Positions 1 through 10,156 of a stretch of DNA of 64,000 bases are shown here, piece after piece. The notes beneath the pieces were generated by a model. That model ran no database searches, had not been told where the DNA came from, and saw only the letters and a program-made list of their open reading frames with translations. How positions within the stretch are numbered: the first letter of the stretch is position 1; the number at the start of each line of letters is the position of its first letter. A program made the translations under genes and the position numbers. Source of the stretch: Aurifilum marmelostoma (Eukaryota > Ascomycota > Sordariomycetes > Diaporthales > Cryphonectriaceae); assembly GCA_027559495.1 (NCBI GenBank), contig JAMXSV010000017.1, forward strand, positions 310,001 through 374,000, given 5' to 3'.

Positions 1-139
1 GACAGTTCTGGATGTACTCCTTCTCGTGGCCCTTGTGGTTCCGCAGGCCACGGATGAAGTCGTACAGGGACTTCTCGAACCTGCCATATTTTTCAGCTTC
101 TGGGCTCTCCCACCGCACTCTGATCGACCATGGCAGCAT
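1..139 (-). CDS. AP-3 complex subunit delta, N-terminal fragment cut by the window edge
   Basis: Read leftwards on the minus strand, the frame gives FEKSLYDFIRGLRNHKG followed by HEKEYIQNC, the conserved opening of delta-adaptin of the AP-3 adaptor, which sorts cargo from Golgi/endosomes to the vacuole. Only about 46 residues lie inside the window; the rest of this large protein is off the left edge. The only in-frame ATG before an upstream stop is at 139-137, so I use it, but fungal homologues often have an extra N-terminal exon and the true start may differ. It is divergent from EMC2, 635 bp away. The short match is highly characteristic, so the family call is fairly safe and the start is not. 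Confidence 0.7.
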   Translation of the reverse strand, partial: MLPWSIRVRWESPEAEKYGRFEKSLYDFIRGLRNHKGHEKEYIQNC

Positions 140-774
140 ACATCTTGTCGACACGAGGAGGGAGTCGCCTCTCCTTAGGTCACGCCGGGATCGGGGCTAG
201 TCGGTTCGGGGAGGAGATGCTGCGCGAAATCTAGGAGATTGAGGAGATGGATGGGATCTGACGCATATCTATTGTGCTCATCTTGCAGGCGCGGTCACGA
301 GGTCTCGCCGTTGCGTCGTGTTGGCTCGTTCTGCGAATGAGGATGTCGGTGGTGTACAGAGCAATTCCTCACGCAGCCACTTTATTACCCCGTCTCGAAG
401 CTACAGCGGCTCGTGGCAGCCACAGCACATCATCTGTAGCGGGTGCCCCACGCTACAGGGTACCCTGTACCTCCTCGCCCGCTCACGTAATGATTGCACC
501 CTGAGGGGCTTCTAGGCAGGGAACTAGCTACCTGACCCTCGCGCCTTGACGACCTGCTGGTCTACTGGTGATCTCTGGATCGTAACTTCCCAGCTTCCCC
601 GAACGGCCTCACCAGACACCAAGCAATACCTCGAGCTGCCGCCCCTGCCGCCCACGTCCATCTGCCGGATTCCTTACCACCGGTGCTTCTCGTGCAGATC
701 GCCGCCTCTTTCTTATTTTAATCAGAGACTGATCTACTAAACTCGACACGTCGAGCACGGCACTTCTCCCGACC
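140..774. other. Divergent intergenic region, AP-3 delta / EMC2
   Basis: About 635 bp between two divergent genes that must hold both promoters. I see no convincing reading frame, RNA gene or long repeat in it. EMC2 begins in the context gaccATGgcc. Confidence 0.5.
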
Positions 775-1924
775 ATGGCCCCGTCGCTCCTCCATCCTCC
801 GAGCCAGCTCTCTCCGGCGCAAGCCCTCGAGCTGTCGCAACGTGCGCCACACGTGCTTCAGAGCTCGCCGAGCACCATATCGTCGTCGGTGTTGACGTCT
901 CTCTTCTCCGCGCCGGAGAGTACAGAGCTATGGATGACCTACGAGAACCTGTTGCTCTCATGCCTCCGGACAGGCGACGAGCAGTCCGCCCACGAATGTC
1001 TCGAGAGGCTTGTCAAGCGGTTTGGCGACGACAATGAGCGGATTATGGCTTTCAACGGTCTGTTCAAGGAGGCCGAGGCCTCCAGCAATGCTGAACTCGA
1101 GAAGATACTCAAGGAGTACGATGCGATCTTGGCCGAGAACAATACCAATATCGTCAGTGGCTTATCTCTCAAGTCTACTTACTAGTGGCCAGTCGTATAT
1201 TGACTATGTGGTAGCCGGTCACGAAGCGGCGCATCACATTGCTTCGCTCATTAGGCCGTACTAATGATGCGGTTGCCGGGCTGACCGCCTTGCTGGACTT
1301 CTGTCCCGTCGACGCAGAGTCCTGGGCTGAGCTTGCCGACATCTACTTCTCTCAGGGCTTGTACGCACAGGCTATCTACTCTCTAGAGGAGGTTTTGGTA
1401 TTGGCACCAAATGCCTGGAATGTCAGTAACAGTGAGAACACGACAGGCACGTATGCGAACTGACTGGGCGACGCAGATCCACGCCCGACTGGGAGAGATG
1501 GAATACATGGCCGCAACGGCCTCTGGTGCAGATGAGAGTACAGCACGCAAGTACCTTGCCGAGTCCTTGAAGAGATTCTGCAGGAGCATCGAGCTCTGTG
1601 ACGACTATCTCCGTGGCTACTACGGCCTGAAACTGGTGAGTGAAGCTGGAGAGAAGCACTAACCAGACCATGCTGACTGGTTTTCAGGTCACCACCAAGA
1701 TATTAAACGATCCTTCCAAATACAGCAAGCAGAACGATATAGATGATTTTTCGTTGCCAGCAAAGGGCACTATCGAGAAGCTCAGCGAGAAGGCTACAGA
1801 GAAACTCTCCGAGATCGTGCGCCGCAGTAGTTCGAAGGAGAAAGGCTGGTGTGGCTACGAGGAGTCGGAACTTGCAGCCGCACGCGAACTCCTGTCGAAT
1901 GAGTCAACTGGCGTTGTTAGATGA
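775..1924 (+). CDS. EMC2: ER membrane protein complex subunit 2 (TPR protein)
   Basis: EMC2 is the cytosolic TPR scaffold of the ER membrane complex, which inserts tail-anchored and multipass proteins into the ER. Four exons, all phase 0: 775-1152, 1215-1421, 1477-1635 and 1688-1924. The introns are 62, 55 and 52 bp (GTCAGT..TAG, GTCAGT..CAG, GTGAGT..CAG). The spliced product is 326 residues, normal for the family. Exon 2 carries the signature stretches KRRITLLRSLGRT, DAESWAELADIYFSQGLYAQ and LEEVLVLAPNAWN, followed by IHARLGE in exon 3; these are the TPR helices typical of EMC2 (Oca3 in fission yeast). The N-terminal 125 residues are helical with an Asn/Glu-rich linker. Nothing is broken. 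Donor GTCAGT is used twice, which is less common than GTAAGT. Confidence 0.93.
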
Positions 1925-4233
1925 GAGGTCGCGCGAATTTTGGCATAAAACGGGGCAATGACGTGGTCGGGATGCACAAGTCACCAGCGTCGCCAAAGTC
2001 GGCGTCTCAGTCAGTGCAGGAACAGACAGACCCTGACAGGTACAGGACGGTCCGGGCCCTCCAGCAAGCATTATTGGTGGCTGCAATCCACGTCGTGCAT
2101 ATCCGAGGCATCCATGCGCAGTCAAGAGTGGCAGACGACCTCGCACGTGGCACGAATCGACTGGAGCTGCGTTGGACGTCGGTGCTTGGAACGAGGCCCG
2201 GGGTGGGTTCTGAAAAGCCCGGCCACCGTCATTTGTCGACTGTGCCTCTAGAGGCTTATCCTGCCCTTTTGTCGAATTGCTGGACCTGCTCGTAGCCACG
2301 AGGCGCAAATTATTCTGCCTCTCCTTCACGCCCTTGAACGAATGTGACCACACATTGTTGCGCCAATGCTATCGTTAGCGGGGCCGACTTCATCACAGCC
2401 TTGCAGCGGGAAAGCCTCGACATGTCAGTCATGTCGGGGTTTTCAAATCCTCGCAGCTCACAGATAATCTCAAGCCTGCTGCCAGCGACGAAATAGAACC
2501 AACACGAAAATCTTGATCTCTTTAATTCCCGACTGACGTCCCGGATCAGATGATTAACCCTTTTTGATGCGCTGAACACTAAAGCAGGCGAGAGTACGAG
2601 GGCGAAACAAAGTGGGCCCGCAACCAGGAAGCCAGTTCAGCTTCTGGGGGTAATTAGGAGCAGACCAAACTACATCTGTCAGAACCAGCCTCGTACAGAC
2701 CCGCCAGCTCTGGCAGGTGGTCTCGACTCAACAAGCCGGGTTAGCCAGCACAAACCAGCAAGAAGGTCTTTAGCAAGAACCTCAGACCTGCATAGAGCCG
2801 TGCGTGCATGGATGCATGCATGAATGCATGACCAGGGGTCGGTGGCTTTTTTTGTGGCCAGCCGACAGGCATAATACTACGCAGTACTGCATGCACGAGG
2901 TACACGCGCATTGCCTTAGCAGCAGTGCCAGCAGGAAGGTTGTGGAATCCAAGATTCCGCCGCCGAACAGAGCTGGCCAGACAGACCGACAGAAAAGAGA
3001 CCTCTCGAAACACAAAGAATGCCCTCCCCATCCAGTCAGTGCAGTCACGTCTTGGGCTTTGCGAGACGGCCGCCCGCCTCCATCTCGGAACATCCCTGTA
3101 TCGACTCTCTCCTCATTAGTCTCGGGTCGAGACGACTAGGACGACGGGTATTCCCCTGATGGGGCGTTGTTCGCGGGCCTCTCTCTGATCCTTGTTGCGG
3201 TGAACCTTGGCCCTCGACAGCCAGAGCCTTGTGCGATGATTAGAGGTGGTGGTGGCCGGCCAGGCCTGGTGGATCGAAGAGGTTCCGGCTTACACGAGCC
3301 AGACGTGCTGCTAGTCTTGATCTTTCGGCATCAATGGTCAGGCGATCCGTCTGCCGACCCGGACGAGGTCTTGGGAATTTGTCAGAGACAACCCGCTCTG
3401 TGTGTCTGAATACCCCTCAGGAGTAGATGTTGTTGTTTGGGAACGTCCATGGTCACCAGTGAGTGACACGACACACCGGCCACCAATGATCTGGCTGGTC
3501 GGTGCCAGCGGAGGAGGGGCAGATGCAAGCGGCCCTCTTTAGGAGATCTCCCATCTGCTCTGTGACGGGCCCAACCGAGAAGGAGGGGTACGAGGAATGA
3601 AGCTTGGGCCTATCCTTCCAGGGAGGACGAATACCAAGATCTGCGGTGCTGGTGGTGGCGGGCTCTTCTCCTCCCCCCCCCGGGCCTCCTCCACCTCTCA
3701 ACACCTGATCTCTGTGGCCGTCATCGTGCATGTCACTATTCATCCTACTGCCGGTCTGTAGGCCGAGATTGGACGTCTGAGGGTGCTTGGCTACAGGGCA
3801 TTAGATTGTCTGCACAAGCACTGCAGTAGCTGGGGCTGCTGACCCATACCGTAACCAAGTGTGTTCTCCGCCTGGCCCGCCAACCAAGCCACCGGATAGC
3901 CAGGCAGTGCACACACTCTGTTCTCTCTGTGCCTGCATGGCCTGGCCTGTATTATTACTGTTTACATGGACGGGGTACTATGGTAGTTACATCGTAGATG
4001 CGCGAAAGCCACGCACCACCACCACCACCACCACCACCACCACCACCATTCACCCGTTCAATCGGCCGCCCCCCCCCCCCCCCCCAAAAAAAAAATCGCC
4101 TGGTCCCAGAGTCGCCAACCCGCGACAACACCACCACCACCAGAGAGAGAGAGCCTTCTAGACACATCAGTTCTCACCTTGTCTCGGCACACACAGACAG
4201 CGATCCCGGGTCCTTTTGTCCTTTTAATCGCTC
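1925..4233. other. Intergenic region downstream of EMC2
   Basis: About 2.3 kb with no frame I can support as a gene on either strand. It holds the EMC2 3' UTR and the distal promoter of the next gene. Around 2806-2830 there is a cluster of overlapping ATGCATGC-like palindromic tetramers. Near 3670-3690 there are C-rich runs. Confidence 0.5.
4014..4095. repeat. (CAC)n microsatellite followed by C17 and A10 runs
   Basis: A CAC trinucleotide array covers about 4014-4049. A run of 17 C (4069-4085) then abuts 10 A (4086-4095). These are simple repeats in the region upstream of the ubiquitin-like-domain gene; the exact run lengths may be unreliable in this assembly. Confidence 0.9.
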
Positions 4234-5255
4234 ATGCTCAGCTGTAGTCGTCAGCCAACCACCAGGGCAGATCACCTCTTCACCGCATCCTCGAGGCTGA
4301 CTCTTTTTTTTTCTCACCCAACGGTACCCAATCCGCTTTTTGTCCTTGCAGCCCAACCACCGGGCGCGCATTTCTTGCCAGGTCAGCCTGGTCAAACAAC
4401 AAGAAAGTCGAAACGCCCGCCCCGAAACCTGCACACCACACACACACACACACACACAAAGCACCGCATCACACTCTGCACTGTTTACTGGTGGACTCAC
4501 ACACTGGCACTTACACGCCCTAGGCTGGCCTGCTGTACAGATTTCTCCTTGCTTGCACCTGCAGCCTTGGAAGCGCATCGTCACCAACCCCCCCCCCCCC
4601 CAAAGGGAACCAGACTCTCCTCCCACCCCCTCCCTTCCCCTCCGGCCCCCTCCTCCTCTCCTCCTCCGCCTTCTCGTACTACCCTCCCTTCGCGCTTGGA
4701 ACACACACACACATTGTCTCTGCTCCCATTCGCCATCTTCCATCCGTCCAGCCTAGGTGGATTTCGTATCTTGTCACCGGACCTGAGGGGTTCTTTTTCT
4801 ACGCAGCTGCACCTCCGGAAGGACACACACGCACACACGCACACACGCACACACACCGGCAGTCCTCCTCCTCCTCCTTCCCCTCCCCTGACCCTTCGGC
4901 CTGTTGCTCGTTACACTGCTGCGTCAGTCTTGCGCAATTCGCACTGCTGTGGGTTGAACCCAAGGGTAATATAGACAGCCACACACATACACTTTACCCA
5001 CACACACACACAGACGCACCCACCCCCCCCGGCAGGTTTTCCTGGTGGACGGTGATATAGTCCAGGATTCCATCCCAGTCGCCACTTTGGGTCATCACCC
5101 ATCACCCACCACGCTTCTCCTCCGCCTCTTTTGTCTCTGTGTTATTCTCTTCTGAGGACCACAACAACTGCCTAGGCTCCGACTGGTCTCGTCCTACATC
5201 TTGTCGGGCACAAAAAGGGTACTTGTCTCTTTAATATTTTTTTTTTTGTTACCAA
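4234..5255 (+). promoter_or_regulatory. Probable promoter and long 5' leader of the ubiquitin-like-domain gene
   Basis: This stretch is pyrimidine-rich on the + strand, with CA-dinucleotide arrays near 4434-4459, 4825-4857 and 4980-5012 and T-rich blocks near 5230-5250. After the ATG at 4234 there is no ATG on the + strand for about 1.0 kb until 5256, while the opposite strand has about a dozen. That asymmetry is what a scanned 5' leader would show, and it supports 5256 as the start codon. The transcription start itself cannot be seen. Confidence 0.5.
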
Positions 5256-8191
5256 ATGTCTGAGTGAGTATGCCTTTTTCTTTTTTGTTTTATCTTTTTT
5301 TTGTTTTTTTTTTTTTTGGATTTTATTCTTTTGATTATTTTCATCTGTCTCCTTCTTTTTTTTTTTGATTTTTTATTCTTTCTTTTCTCTCCCTTTGTTG
5401 ATGCTGTGATGTTGGCAAGACGACGACGCCTCGTTCCTTCTCCCCTCTCCTCTGTTTCCCCTCCCCTTCACACGACTACCCACCCCTACTCATCACCACC
5501 CCCTAGCTGTCCGCCCTAGTTTAGGTCTCACCCTCGTCCTACTACGCCTTCTCCTCCTTCTCCTTCTTCTCTCTTGACAAAGATACAAAGCTGATGACCC
5601 TGCCTTGTTGTTGGGCGTCCACCCGCGCTACAGAGAAAGGCTCAGACTCCACCCGCGCAGCCGCCCGTCCTCACACTCCGGATCCATCACCGACGAGGAG
5701 GACGACACCCAAGACGAGTACGACCAGGACCACTCAGACTCGCTGGCCGACGACGACGACACAGGCACCGAAGACGAGGACTGGACGCGTCGCGAGATTG
5801 ACCCTGACGACTCGGCCTCGGCCACCGCAGAGTCCTACTACCCCGCCCAGCCTGGCGACCGCCCGCGCCCTCGAGCCGGACAGCGCCACCCCTCGCGCCA
5901 GCACAGCATCCCCCCGCCCCCGCCAGCCGCGTGTCCACCAGCACCCGCCACCCCAGGCCCACGCGCCCCTCCCCTTCGCCCCCGTGCCCGGGTCTGACTA
6001 CATGGCAGGCGCCATGGCCAGCGACAACACCTCCGAGTTTTATTCCGACCCGCGCAGCCACTTTGCCCCGCCCGGTGCCGCCTACTACGACGCCCACAGG
6101 CGGCCCGGCTACCCACACAGCGGCGTCAGCGGCTTCGGGCACCCCTCGCCCTACGGCGGACAGGTGGTGCCCTGGGCCAGCAGCAACCCCTTCACCCCGC
6201 ACAGCGGGTACTACGAGCGCGGCCACGAGATGCTGCCGTACCAGCAGGCGCCCGGGTACTTTGGCGGCGCGGGGCCCGTCAGCCATGCGGGCTACGGCCT
6301 GCCGCACCACCTCCAGCCCATGATGTACACGAGCCCGCCGGCCCCGCCTGCCACCACCGTGGGCGCCCCCAAGACGCCCGAGCCCGAGGACAGGAGGCCC
6401 GACCCCGAGTTCGAGGCGATGAAGCTGCAGCTGCAGCAGCTGCAGCTGGAGCGGGCCAGGGCGGACGAGAAGCAGCGCCGGGCCGAGCTGGAGCAGAAGA
6501 TCCGCGAGGACGCCGAGAGGCAGTTCAAGGACCGCATGGAGGCGATGCGGGAGGCCCAGGAGGCGGCCAAGAAGGAGATCGAGGTGGCGCGCATAGCCGC
6601 CGAGGCCGCCGCCATGGAGCGGCTCGAGGAGGCGCGCAAGGTCGAGGAGGAGCGCCGCAGGGTCGAGGCCGAGCTCAAGGCCCAGGCGGCGCGCGAGGAG
6701 CGCGAGCGCATCGAGCACGAGAGGCGCGAGGAGGAGAAGCGGCAGAGGGAGCACGCCCTGGCCCTGGAGAAGGCCGAGCGCGACGCCAGGGAGAAGTACG
6801 AGGCCGCCAAGGCCGCCGAGGAGGAGCGCAAGCTCGAGCTGGAGAAGCAGAGGCTGCTCATCGAGACCCAGACCAAGGAGAAGCTGCTGGCGGACCAGAA
6901 GGCCGCCGAGGAGGCCAGGATCGCCGCCGAGGCCAAGGCCGCCGAGGACAAGGCCCGCAAGGAGCTCGCCGAGAAGGAGGCCAGGCAGAAGGCCATCGAG
7001 GAGTACGAGGCCAAGATGGCCGAGGAGAAGAAGGCCGCCGAGGAGCAGGCCAAGGCCGAGGCCGCCGCCAAGCTCCGGTTCGCCGACGAGGCGCGCCTGG
7101 CCGCCGAGGCCGCCGCCGCCGCCGAGGAGCAGAAGAAGAAGGACGACGAGGAGATGAAGAGGAGGATCCTGGCCGAGGCCAGGGAGGCCGAGGAGAAGGC
7201 GGCCGCCGAGAAGGCCCCCAGCAGCGCCGAGAAGGAGCCCGTCAAGTTCAAGGACGCCGTGGGCAGGAAATACAGCTTCCCCTTCCGCCTCGCCTCCAAC
7301 TGGCCGGTACGTGTATACACCTGACTCTGGCAAGCACTTGCTCTCCCTTTTTTTTTCTTTTTCCACACACACACACACACACACTCTCTCTCTCTCTCTC
7401 TCTACGGATCTTTGTCACTAACAATAGACACCTTTTTTCCCCTTTTTCCCCCCCCCTCTAGACAATGGAGCGTCTCATCACGCAAGCCTTTGAACACATT
7501 GACGACCTCGGCCAACGCGTGCATGAGGGCCACTACGACCTCGAGGGACCCGAGGGGGAACTGATCCTCAAGGAGATATGGGACACAACCATCCAGCCGG
7601 GCTGGCAGATCACCATGAAGATGTGGCCCCCGGAGCAACAACCCCTGCGGGGCCACGCCCGCGGACACGCCGGCGCCAGGGGCCACGTGTTTCCCGAGGC
7701 CGCGGTGCGCATACCCCCAAACCTGTCACCAGAGCAGCGGCACGCCTGGATCCAGAACATGCTGCGCCGCCAGGCCGCAGCGGCTGGCGGGGCCGGCCAT
7801 CACTACGGACAACACCAGGTGCCGCCGCGCACGGGCGCAGGTATGAACATCCCGGGCATGGCGGGGCCCAGGCCGCCTGCGCCGCCAGAGGGCGTGCGGT
7901 TCCCCGTCTACGGCGCCGGCGGGGTCAGGGGCGGTGCACCTGATGGGGTGGATATCGTCGACGTCGGGCGCGAGGGCAAGAGGGGCAAGTCCGGGGACCG
8001 CAAGAAGAAGGCGATGAGCTGGTTTGGAGGTGGTGCGCCGGCCAGGAAGTCTTCGAAAAAGTGAGTCGTCTTGCCTCTTTTTTTTCTTCTTTTCTTTTTC
8101 TGTTTTCCTTCTTTTTTTGCCCCTCTTTCTTGTGCATGAAACTAGTATGTATATCTTACAGTTGGCTAACGACATCTACAGGAAGCGGTAG
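5256..8191 (+). CDS. Coiled-coil protein with C-terminal fungal ubiquitin-like domain (apparent frameshift)
   Basis: Function unknown. Proposed exons are 5256-5263 (ATG TCT GA, then donor GTGAGT), 5583-7306, 7462-8060 and 8182-8191, giving about 779 residues. The N-terminus is acidic (GSITDEEDDTQDEYD); a Pro/Tyr-rich stretch follows. A long charged A/E/K/R coiled coil runs to about residue 560. A ubiquitin-like domain of the fungal ULD_2 type follows (VKFKDAVGRKYSFPF; after the intron TMERLITQAFEHIDDLGQRV, then GWQITMKMWP), with a basic tail. The acidic frame and the coiled-coil frame differ by one base; the switch falls near the C runs at 5910-5921. Removing one base makes all exon phases agree. 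The last intron (8061-8181) has a CTAAC branch site; if retained, translation stops at 8064 after almost the same residues. The start is inferred from phase and from the ATG-free leader. Confidence 0.75.
7366..7404. repeat. (CA)n(CT)n microsatellite inside an intron
   Basis: A compound dinucleotide array of CA then CT units lies within the intron 7307-7461 of the ubiquitin-like-domain gene, between its GTACGT donor and CTAG acceptor. Confidence 0.85.
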
Positions 8192-8921
8192 ATTTTGAAA
8201 ACACATAACATAGGATAGGGGTTACTTGTTTTTCTTGTTTTTCTTGTTTGTGTTTTTGTTCTTTTGTGTGGGGGAAAGGTTAAAGGAGGGGAGGGTTTTG
8301 ATTTTGACTTGTTCTTCCTTCCTTTTCTCTACAACGATACCTTTTCCGCTTTATTGCATGTTGCGTTCTTTTTTATTTTTGGGGTTTGCTCCCTGAGCAC
8401 CACCAAGCTCTCGAGAAGAGAAAGGAAGGGAGGATTATATGCAACCATGGAAGAGATGAGGATGATGAGACGAGATGAGATGATTTTGCTTTTTTTTTTT
8501 TTTTTTCTTCTTTTGTTTTCCACGCCAAAGATGAGAGATGATATAAATGTGTTGAAAGGAAAAAATCTATAAAGAAAGACAAATCACAGCTGGTTGGCTA
8601 TTCTTGCTGCGCTCTTTGTCATGGCCTTTTTGTTTTTGTTTTTCTTTCTTCTTCCTTACCAATAAACACGTCTGTGGAAGGAAAACTCGTTACGCTTTCA
8701 GGGCGCAATGGATTGTGATGTGATAAAGATGGTGGCAAAAGGGTGGTCAAATGGGAAGACGGGTTGGTTGTTTCTAATGGGGAGCTGTCTGTGTGTTCAT
8801 GTATATATATATGTTGAAGTTGAGTTTTATATGAGAGTGGTCCTGTGAAAGCCCAGAGGACCAAGTATCGCTTAAGTATATACCTCCAAATGCCAGTTTA
8901 TATACACACTCTGCTGCCCCC
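8192..8921. other. Convergent 3' region, ubiquitin-like-domain gene / Coq10
   Basis: About 730 bp of T-rich and A-rich sequence (for example the T run near 8491-8506) between two convergent genes; probably both 3' UTRs. No gene seen. Confidence 0.5.
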
Positions 8922-9641
8922 TCACCGCGGCGGGCCAAACAGCTGCCTCGCCCTCTGCTCAAACGCATCAATCATCTTGGCCGCCGACTCGTCCACCACC
9001 TTGGACAGCATCACCTGCACCAGCGGGTCCTCGAGGCGCATGCTCAGGTCCAGGTCCACCTTTGTCCACCGCTTCTTGTCGCCATCACCAGCTGCTGCTG
9101 CCGTCGCCCTCCTCGGCACCGGCGCGTCCTCGACAGTCCACCTGGTCACCAGCCTCCTGAACGGGTTCCCCTCGCCGTCCCTGCGCGCCACGGCCGGCTC
9201 GTCCCTGCCGCTGAGGGCCTCCACGCTCCTGCCCGGCACGCACACGATCCTGCTCGTGTAGGACTGAGTCACGGGGCCGAAGCCAATCGTGAGCTCGCCC
9301 TCTACCGGCCAGCGCTGCTGCTGCTGCTGCTGCTGCTGCCGCCGCCCGTGCCGCGGGTCTGCTGGTGCTCCGTCGGGATCGGGGCCAGGCGGCGGCGACC
9401 ATGCTGTGACGCGGCTGTGCTGGCAGTAGGGCAGGAACTGGGAGTACGAGTCGACGTCGGCGATGAGGTCGTAGAGTTTCTCCCGGGGGTAGGGGAGCGT
9501 GCGGGTGACGTTGATGGCGAGGGGCCGGTCGGACTGGAGGAGGGCGTTGAGGAAGGTCCGGCGGGGGGTTGGGCGGGTGGCGTGTAAGGGGGTGCGGCGT
9601 ATGAGGCTGGTTATTGGCCGTAGTGGATCTCTTGTGGCCAT
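8922..9641 (-). CDS. COQ10: Coenzyme Q-binding protein Coq10 (START/polyketide-cyclase fold), mitochondrial
   Basis: Coq10 binds ubiquinone and its isoprenoid tail in the mitochondrial matrix face and is needed for efficient respiration and Q synthesis. Single exon, 239 residues. Residues 1-30 are rich in Arg/Thr/Pro with no acidic residue after position 5, a typical matrix-targeting presequence. The START-like fold then runs from about 40 to 235. Family landmarks are TRTLPYPREKLYDLIADVDSYSQFLPYC at 46-73 (split here as TRTLPYPREK and LYDLIADVDSYSQFLPYC), a middle strand ELTIGFGPVTQSYTSRIVC, and the C-terminal helix ending with DAFEQRARQLFG. A tract of eight Gln (102-109), encoded by a CAG repeat, sits in a loop after an expanded Pro/Asp/Gly linker and is absent from typical family members. 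The start has no competing upstream ATG in frame. Confidence 0.92.
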   Translation of the reverse strand: MATRDPLRPITSLIRRTPLHATRPTPRRTFLNALLQSDRPLAINVTRTLPYPREKLYDLIADVDSYSQFLPYCQHSRVTAWSPPPGPDPDGAPADPRHGRRQQQQQQQQRWPVEGELTIGFGPVTQSYTSRIVCVPGRSVEALSGRDEPAVARRDGEGNPFRRLVTRWTVEDAPVPRRATAAAAGDGDKKRWTKVDLDLSMRLEDPLVQVMLSKVVDESAAKMIDAFEQRARQLFGPPR

Positions 9642-10156
9642 CTTGTGAGAGATCGAAGGGGGGGGGGGTTGGGGGTGTTGGTTTGTTATGGAATGGTCAT
9701 GGCGGCGGTTTGGGGTGAATATACTGGGGGAAGCAGAACAAACAGGTCGAGGATGTGGAAAATAATCTCGAGACTTTGACGTCGTTTATTTCGGTTCCGA
9801 TCTCGGCTACGGCTGGACCCGGTTCTTGGGCCCGTCACTAAGTTTCCAGCCAGGCCAGCCCACACACACACACACACACACACACACGCCGCGCGGGTCA
9901 GGGATCCTTGTAGGGAAGAAAAGCCACTATCTAATCAGCAACCCGCCGCGCCTGCTGGGCCCTGCTACAAAAAGCCAGCCCGCTGAAATTTTCCACCTTT
10001 TTTTCTTCCCCTCTTGATTCTTTTTCCCACGCGCTGCCAGCACTTCTCTCGCAGCAATGCTGTGTCACTGTCAGCGCCAGGTGTCTGCCTCGTAACTACC
10101 AAGGGACCATCGAATCCATGGACTGATCTGAGCATACTCTCGACAACAGCGAGAAG
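9642..10156. other. Divergent promoter region, Coq10 / Trm140
   Basis: About 515 bp between two divergent genes. It contains a G-rich run at about 9657-9668 and a CA array at about 9859-9887. No gene is visible; it must contain both promoters. Confidence 0.5.

Noticed and set aside
4950..4962. TGGGTTGAACCCA, reading as a B-box-like GGTTCAACC on the minus strand
   Set aside because: The T-stem does not pair around a 7-nt loop, and no A-box or acceptor stem is found at the right distance.
5594..5905. Open frame from the ATG at 5594 reading Thr/Pro/Arg-rich sequence into the coiled-coil protein
   Set aside because: It is continuous with the real downstream frame, but the alternative frame here gives a typical acidic fungal N-terminus and fits the upstream 8-base exon. 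The Thr/Pro-rich reading looks like an out-of-frame translation of GAC/GAG codons.
5687..7384. 565-residue Leu/Gly-rich open frame on the minus strand
   Set aside because: It is the antisense shadow of a GC-rich A/E/K coiled coil; it has no recognisable domain and its composition follows from the complementary codons.
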